Source: Adiantum capillus-veneris
Taxonomy: Eukaryota; Streptophyta; Polypodiopsida; Polypodiales; Pteridaceae
Direction: 5' to 3'
Assembly: GCA_014529385.2 (NCBI GenBank)
Contig: CM043944.1
Location: forward strand, 179,474,240 to 179,538,239
Length of the DNA: 64,000 nt
Shown here piece after piece: positions 57,441 through 64,000 of the stretch. The translations under genes and the position numbers were made by a program. The notes under the pieces were generated by a model, which was not told where the DNA came from, did not search any database, and saw only the letters and a list, made by a program, of their open reading frames with translations. How positions within the stretch are numbered: the stretch's first letter is position 1; each line of letters starts with the position of its first letter.

Positions 57441-59888
57441 CTCACAGCAGCTCAATCTCACTCTCTCACACAAAACACCATCGGTCCGGGGGGCACACAC
57501 ATCCGCACTGTCGGCACCAAGAGGAAACATGAAAGCAGGGGAGAGAGAAGGGGGGAAGGGTAAACAACAACAAGACGGGCCACAGTGGCTCGATTGCACT
57601 TCACAAAACACGTACTCATGCTTACACTGCCATCACCATGGCCATTTTCATAAGAAAATACAAAGGGATTTGTCAGGCACACTCCTGTGCCAGAGAGCTC
57701 CACTCTGCAGGCTTCAAACAGCCCAAAACAAAAGCCCCTAATTTGACTTTTATAGGGGGGTTTTCAATATGGGAAATTGCCACCTTATTGGTCCATCTGG
57801 TACCCTAATTTGGTATTTTTGGGAAGGCGGCACCGCCTTGCTTCATATGCTCAATCCTTCTCTCTTTTGCACTGGGGGGTGCAAGAAGGTTGATGCTTTG
57901 AATGTTTTCAGATAGGGTATACATACAATACTTGTCCTCAAAAAGCCAAGACATCCTTAGAGAAACCTCCATCTTGAAGAGTAGATTGACCAGCAAGACC
58001 ATCTCCCGCTAAGAGAGTTAGACCTACCATTGGACTTGTACCTAATATTTACAACATAAATATGGAAAGTTTAAATGAATGCAAAGAATAATAGAAAAAT
58101 CAATGGCTTGAAAGTCTTAATATTCTTTGACCCAGTTACCCACTCTTCTAGTGACCATCGAAGGGTACCAAGGAAAAGCTGATTTTCACATCATGAAGTT
58201 GGGCTACTAAATTGCTCTCTTGGGCATGCCTTGGCACGACAGATCCAGAACCAAACAATCAGATTGATGTAGAAGGACAAACCAGTTGTCCTCAAAGTTC
58301 AACTATCTGAAAGAAACCCTAAATGACCTTTTTGTTTGCTTTGTATTTAGATACCTTTTGAGAAAATATTATCTGAAATTGTTTGATATGGATTGTACCT
58401 ATTTTAAACTTGTAGGTGCCAATTTGAGAATTGTTTGACTCTAGTTTAATGATGGCTTCAATAATTTATGCTTTACTCCCTAGTACTGAAGAGAAGAGGG
58501 GTGTTAGCTCCCGATGTGCACCCAGTCAAGTGTTGTTGGTAGGAGAAAGAAAGGATTGTTTCATGCTCCCATGGTCACAATGACACGGCTACCCTCTTGC
58601 TGAGGTGATGAGAAATTTTTTTACCTCATGGGAGGTTGGTTTGCTTGGACTGTGGCTACCTATTCCGAGAGATAAGCATTTGGACATTGAGTTTGCTAAT
58701 AACTTAGGCTTGTCTTTGGAGGGCTTGGACGCCAACATGCACGGCGGGTGTGAGAACTCTCTTGAGCTGTTTTTCTTGTGCGTCTAGAGCCTTGATTAAC
58801 TAGCAAAAGACAATGGCTTTCTAGGTAGGTAGTGCTCCCATGTTTGATTGCTCTCCTGGAGAGGGCTTTAGGTGGACCCCCTAGGAATACAAGTATGATA
58901 CTTGGGTTGTCATGTTGGCTTGGTTTTGTTGTCAAAGCAACAAATTTTTTCTCTCCTACTTTCTATCAACGAGAAATTGCTTCATTGGAGTTTGGCATGG
59001 CTTTCTCTTGCTGAAGTGCGAACCATGTGCTTCTTGCTACTATGTGGTACCTTATGTCTTGCTGGATTTTCTAGAGTTCTTGCATCAGCCAACAAGAGAT
59101 GTTGATCAAGAATTTTCTACGTTCAAGGAAAAACACATACTCTACTTTGGCCAAAGTCTCTTGGAAGGTCATCATCACTTTACCTTGCTCTTTCGGAGTG
59201 TTGGGGATCATCGACCCAGCACGACAGAGTAGATTCCTCCTTGGGAATCTTATTGTCAAAGGTTTACTTCCAAGAGAGAAGCCCTAGCAAGAGTTGTTGC
59301 TTCACTGGATTCATACCCATGGAGCCCTTTCACTTGCTAGATTTTCATGTAGTTGCACAAAGTGCCTAAGAAAGAGATGCGTTAGTCTTAGGAGTAGCTA
59401 TGAACTATCCTTGAGCAACGCCAACCCACATGCATCGAGGAGAATTTTGAGGCACACACTTACATGAAACCCTATTGTCAGCACACAGCGAGGCCACATG
59501 GTTGGTAGCGAACCTCATGTCTCTTGGCAAAGGGTCCAACCTTCACTATTGGGGACTGTATTGTAGTTTACACCACTCCTTGAGGGGGTTGCAAAGAATG
59601 TGTCAAGATTGTAGAGGCTATATTGCCTCACAGGATTTTTTGCAAAATACACAGACATAAAAGGATAATCCCACACCTAATTTCCTTCTTTACTTGGTAA
59701 AGAGACAAGATAGGTATCTGCGAGAAGTGGTACAAATGAAATTTGGGACAAATTAAATCTTCCTTCCATCAATTATTGTTGTAAGCAACTCATAAGTAAG
59801 GCCCAAATATTTTGCAACTCCATGCTAGATGGGGGTTTTCACGTGACAAGAGGTCCTCATTTCAATTAAGGTTTGCTCAACACAGGTT
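57441..59888. other. Unassigned region, no gene recognised
   Basis: About 2.4 kb with no repeat partner in the window. Short frames on both strands have no family motif. Several overlapping plus-strand frames between 58,605 and 59,660 read without long gaps (for example LGLSLEGLDANMHGGCENSL), which may be a very decayed coding element. I cannot assign it. Confidence 0.5.
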
Positions 59889-60562
59889 CTCACGAGTTCC
59901 CGCCAACTTATGGAACATCCAATGCGGCCCAAGTGCCACAAAGACAATAAATAAAGCTAGACCCACACACACACAAAAGATAGTGTAAAAATTGATGACG
60001 TGGTAGTTGTACGAACAACCCATAATTCACGTTGGTTGTTGATATGGCAAACTGTATACATTTCCGCAATTCATGTTGCAACATGCTGACGTGGTAGGTG
60101 TACGGATTTCTATGATTTCACATCTGGAAGATTTTCAATGCCAGATTTTGAGGCCAAATGCTTGTAGAGTTTGATGCTTTTCATGCTAACGTGGTAGGTG
60201 TACAAATTTCCATGATTTACGATGGGTATCTTCTCAGTGCAAAATTTTGAGGCCATATGCTTTTAGAGTTTGATGCTTTTCATAGGCCAAGGGCCTTTAA
60301 ATATGAGCCAAGCGCTCTTTCTTTGGCATGCTTCTGTGTGAAGCTGCAGAGGATGGAAAACCAAAAATGTACTGAGTTCAAGCAATATAAAGAAATACCA
60401 AAAGGGATGCCAACATTTGAGGTCAATGCTCTCTTGGGGTGGAGCTCCGCCACTCCCCGTCTCATGTGTCGTGCATATCTATTAGTTCAGTATTATTTGA
60501 AATTGCTTAAAGTTGTTTAGTCTATTCTTTTTCATTGGCAGGTGGTGCCCGTCCCTGTTACA
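59889..60562 (+). repeat. F-family LTR with internal tandem repeat, 5' end missing
   Basis: It aligns with the F LTRs from the gagttcccgccaacttatgg block to the end GTCCCTGTTACA. The first about 120 bases are absent. Two copies of a 99-base unit (60,083-60,181 and 60,182-60,280), each beginning catgctgacgtggtaggtgt or nearly so, enlarge the middle. Sequence after it does not match the other F flanks. Confidence 0.8.
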
Positions 60563-61089
60563 TTGATGCAAGTGCAATGGGACCCGAGGGCATCATTTCC
60601 ACTTGAAACCCAACACCACTATCTGTAGGATTCCCCATGGCATGGTAGGTGTGGCTTTGGATTCTTATGGTCATGCCTACACTTTGTATAGCTAGCTAGT
60701 ACACATAGTGTTGCAGTTTGGTCCCCTCCCACAATCCCAACAATTTGCTTTGAGATCATTTCATTGAGCAGTAGGATGATCGTGATATAAGAGGGCCGAC
60801 ATACACTTCAACCTACCATAGAGCTTGTACCTTAGGAGTGGAACAAAAAATAGAGAGTTGTTGGAAGCTCATTTATGATCAACAACCAGACATTGTGGTT
60901 AATCTAGAGAGCCCATTGCTTTAGCATCTTCAAGGCTTGACTTGGCCACCAGCAGAGATAGTATGTGCCATCTGGCTGGAGCTAATCCATACACTTAGGG
61001 CAAGTTTAAGAGACTTCATGAAGCTTTGACTGCATCTGAAAACAACACAAGGCCTTCTTGCGACTTTGGCAACCAGGGCCCTCTTTCAC
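60563..61089. other. Spacer, nothing recognised
   Basis: About 530 bases between the F LTR and inverted arm B. There is no open frame longer than 60 codons with a motif and no repeat partner in this window. Confidence 0.5.
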
Positions 61090-62503
61090 CATGGTTCATG
61101 GCATGACTAGATGGAAATACCATAGACCGATGTGTTTATTTCCTCCTCCGACTTCCTAATTTGGCCATCATTGTATATATTTTACCTTTTCATGGGAGTG
61201 TCTCCCTACATTTTTACGTAGCCCTCTTTAACAGGGACAATTTGTAGCCCATTGGGAAATTTTATTAACTAAAAGAAGAACCTTCTTCCTTGGAAGAAAA
61301 AAGAGGAATGCGTAAAACTTTGCACACCATCTCTCAACTCATCCAAGGATAAAGGAGCCATCAATTGCAGACACATGTCTAGAGTCACTGGCCTTGTCTT
61401 GAAGTGCCAGACTAGACCTCTAGTTTGTAAAACCTTTAGCTTGACTATCTCTCCTTCAAACTAGTGCTCATAGAAATACAAAGCATCAATTGGCACCTGA
61501 TCTAGCTTCTTGTGCAATACCCCTACAAAATACTTGATTGCACGCATTGTAGACCCGATTGATCTCTCTCTGTATGGAAGGGAAATCTTTGTTTATCCTA
61601 TCCCCTCTTGAGATTCAATGAGACAGCAAAGCATGGGAGGAAAAGTTGCATATCATGTCTTGGAGTATGCATAGCTCTATAAAACCTCTGAATGTTGGCT
61701 TGCAAAGTAAGAATCATGGAAAGAGTCATGAAAAATCCACTACTTAGAGTGAAGGAGATCACATAGAGTAAGTTGTTTGTGTGGAATCTCTCTACAAATA
61801 GAGCATGCTGTCACACAGGGATGGCACGATGTGATGATGGAAAGAGTAGTCTAAAAAACTTTAAGCACTTCAAATCATAATTGAATTGAAAGAGATGCAC
61901 GACACGAGACAAGGAGTGGTAGAGTTCCACCCTAAGAGAGCAGTGGCCCCAAACGCTGACGCCCTTTCGTTATTTCTTTATATTGCTTGAACTCTGTACA
62001 TTACCGGTACTCCATCCTCTGCACCTTTACACAGAAACTTTCCACAGAATGATCCCTTGTCTCATATTTGAAGGCCCTTGGCCTCTCAAAAGCAGTTACA
62101 TGATAAGCATCAAACTCTAAAAGCAACTCGTCCAAAAGCTACCATTGTGTTTTGCGGAAATCCGTACAACTTTCACGTCAACATGTCAGCGTGAAATCTA
62201 GAGTGTCCATATTGTTGTCACATCATCATGCTCTGCACGATTGAGTGTGTGTGTTGGTCCAGCTTTATTTTAATGGGTTTATGTCCCCTAGGACACATCG
62301 AGCAGGGTCTCGTAAGTTGATGGGAACTCGTCTTTAAAAATAGGTCATTTGGCAAGACTTTGCAAGTAGGTAAAACTTCTTTTACTGCTTCTTATTTTCT
62401 TGCTGATTGTGCTTCTTCTTCTTCTAGGGTTTAAGCACCTCAACCGGGATCTGCAAGTTGGCTCCACTCTTTAGTGGCTTGACACAGTTGGGAAAAAGTT
62501 TGT
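61090..62503 (-). repeat. Inverted duplication, arm B
   Basis: This is the reverse complement of 30,170-31,578. It includes an F LTR (61,809 to about 62,503, minus strand), the GCATG target sequence read as catgc at 61,804-61,808, and about 715 bases of flank out to ccatggttcatggcatgac. Divergence is scattered point changes. Confidence 0.88.
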
Positions 62504-62519
62504 AAAAATATAGCTGGAA

Positions 62520-62539
62520 TAAATAATCACAATTATTTA
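62520..62539 (+). promoter_or_regulatory. E4 leader palindrome 1
   Basis: Arms TAAATAAT and ATTATTTA are perfect inverse complements around the four bases caca. Confidence 0.8.
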
Positions 62540-62801
62540 TATCTGCTTCAAAACTTCAGAAATTTTCACATTTGAGTACACAGAAGGTCAAGCACATCAA
62601 GTAGAGCTCACAAATCAATTTTGGTGAAATTTAGATCCCAAAAGTGAGACTTAAGCCAGATTCTCGAAATCAGAGTCTGTGAACACAAAACAATTGATAA
62701 ACTTGATCAGATTTTGTCCAAACTTGTTGAAACTAGTCTTGTGACTTAAACAAGTTGTATACTTGCCAAACCAATACAGAGAGTGTAAAAAATTGATAAA
62801 A

Positions 62802-62823
62802 GTAAATAATCACGATTATCTAC
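62802..62823 (+). promoter_or_regulatory. E4 leader palindrome 2
   Basis: Arms GTAAATAATC and GATTATCTAC pair at nine of ten positions around AC. The same motif follows in both copies: a short tc(t)gct stretch just after the right arm. Confidence 0.8.
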
Positions 62824-63376
62824 TTCTGCTATCCAGAGACATCAATTTCGACTTTTGAACTTATACAGTGTTAGACCAACATAATATAAAGCCACCAGGC
62901 AATTTTGGGTTCAATCGGATCAAAATTGGTACATGTTCACTTAGTTTCCAGGTTGTAGATTAAACCTTTGATTTTTTGCTAAACTCAAATCTAAAAATTT
63001 TGACTCCCATAGCTTGATTTGAAGTATACACAGAGACCAATCACAAGAGTTATCAAAAACTCTATTGTCTTTATAGAAGGATAGCTAACTTGATCAAATT
63101 TGTACAAGAATCAAGTTGTGAAGGAGGAATCAGTGGCTTGACAGAAAGTTGCAATCGAATCAAGTGGAAATTGACAACAAGTCAATTCAAAGGTGAGTAC
63201 TCTATCCAGGGCTTCGTAAGTCTATAAGAACCTTAGATCTCGTCGTGTACTAAAAATCAAGGCATACTTGGAGAAACCTCCAGTAGAGTATCCACTGAAG
63301 AAAGCGTGAATCAAGGAAATTTCTAGCACACAATTCTTGAAGAAGTTTCAGACACTTTTTCAGATTCAACATCCAA

Positions 63377-64000
63377 ATGTCTTCTTACTCTACTCACTCA
63401 AAAATTGGAACGACAATGCGCTATAAGCATATACTATCTTTTTACAAGACTAGCCGCCATGGAGCGCAAGTTTACTTAGACTCTAACGGGGAGTATGCTA
63501 TTTGCATTGATGACCATGGTATTGAGTTTGAAGAAGAGGTTAGGGAAAACAAACAGGGAAAAATGTACATGGACATAAACGAAACTCAGTATGTACAAGC
63601 CGAAAACCCTGATGTGGTAGACAAATGAGGTTTAGAAGTGAACACCATAATCCCAGATATGTCAGCAAAAGAAGGACCACCAATTTTAGAATTCGAGGGA
63701 TACGATCAAGTAGATTTGAAGCCTTTGAAATGTCGTAGTACGGATAATCCTATGATCGGGATCTATTGTTGGGAAGATAGAAACATAAAAGATCTTTTGT
63801 GGACTTTGCATGCCAAACCAGGACAACTAACGGCCAAGAAGATCATCTATATCTTCAAGATCGAAGATAAGGGATCAGCTGACCTACCAACCTACCTGTT
63901 TAGGGATTGTTATAATAGCAACTTTGTTATAATGACTCCTGAGGAGGTAGAGCAAACCAAATATCAAGGGTATTCCATAAGGGATTGGATCTTGGGGCAA
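63377..64000 (+). pseudogene. E4 gag N-terminal part, one in-frame stop, cut by window end
   Basis: The frame starts MSSYSTHSKIGTTMRY and encodes HILSFYKTSRHGAQVYLDSN with GEYAICIDDHGIEFEEE. It meets TGA at 63,626, then continues in the same frame for 124 codons through EFEGYDQVDLKPL, LHAKPGQLTAKKIIYIFKI and TPEEVEQTKYQGYSIRDWIL to the last base. The start after the leader and the Y-x-Y, DKYGREY-like stretch resemble the E2 Gag N-terminus, though identity is low. An alternative start after the stop is MSAKEGPPILEF at 63,660. Confidence 0.6.

Larger units (their letters stand above)
62504..64000 (+). mobile_element. E4: leader and gag start of an E1/E2-related element
   Basis: A noncoding leader with two palindromes 283 bases apart is followed by a gag-like frame running off the window. 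The 5' LTR and primer site are missing, replaced by the inverted F LTR. The layout (leader, palindromes, N-terminal gag without zinc knuckle) matches E2 at 46,140-48,470. Confidence 0.7.

Overview
This window looks like heterochromatic DNA from a land plant with a large genome. It is a nest of LTR retrotransposons of the Ty3/gypsy and Ty1/copia types, one plant-type LINE fragment, two copies of a small TTAA-flanked DNA element and several long microsatellites. I found no intact cellular gene, tRNA or rRNA. The only recognisable cellular sequence is a degenerate intron-less piece of a DEAD-box RNA helicase captured inside a retroelement. The species cannot be named from the sequence.

Layout. 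1-10,086: two tandem copies (offset about 6,608 bp) of a segment holding a minus-strand chromovirus (Ty3/gypsy) LTR and integrase end (G1a, G1b), plus (GA)n, (C)n, (CT)n and (CA)n tracts. In copy 1 the integrase is split by a 1.37 kb TTAA-flanked element. 10,087-18,845: E1, a plus-strand element with a tRNA-Asp-type primer site, encoding a protease and a tail of W-x-P-K motifs but no gag, reverse transcriptase or integrase. A second TTAA element sits in its 5' LTR and the helicase fragment lies just before its 3' LTR. 18,846-22,800: a decayed plus-strand chromovirus, G2. 23,143-30,862: element F (TSD GCATG), carrying a complete but dead copia element (24,265-29,353, TSD CAAAT). 31,579-38,570: minus-strand chromovirus G3, nearly full length but lacking its 3' LTR. 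38,571-40,730: LINE fragment. 40,745-41,457: two F LTRs head to head. 41,458-57,440: E3, a gag-bearing element split by E2 (44,255-55,456; 11.2 kb, TSD TCTAT). E2 carries gag and protease but no RT or integrase. 57,441-59,888 is unassigned. 59,889-62,503: F LTR copies, including an inverted duplicate of 30,170-31,578. 62,504-64,000: leader and gag start of E4, related to E1 and E2.

How the parts relate. E1, E2 and E4 form one lineage of large gag-protease elements that must borrow RT and integrase from another element. Their leaders carry element-specific palindromes, repeated about every 290 bp in E2 and about 283 bp in E4. One palindrome family is also present in the LTRs. The nesting gives a relative order: E2 inserted after E3, copia after F, and the TTAA elements after G1 and E1.
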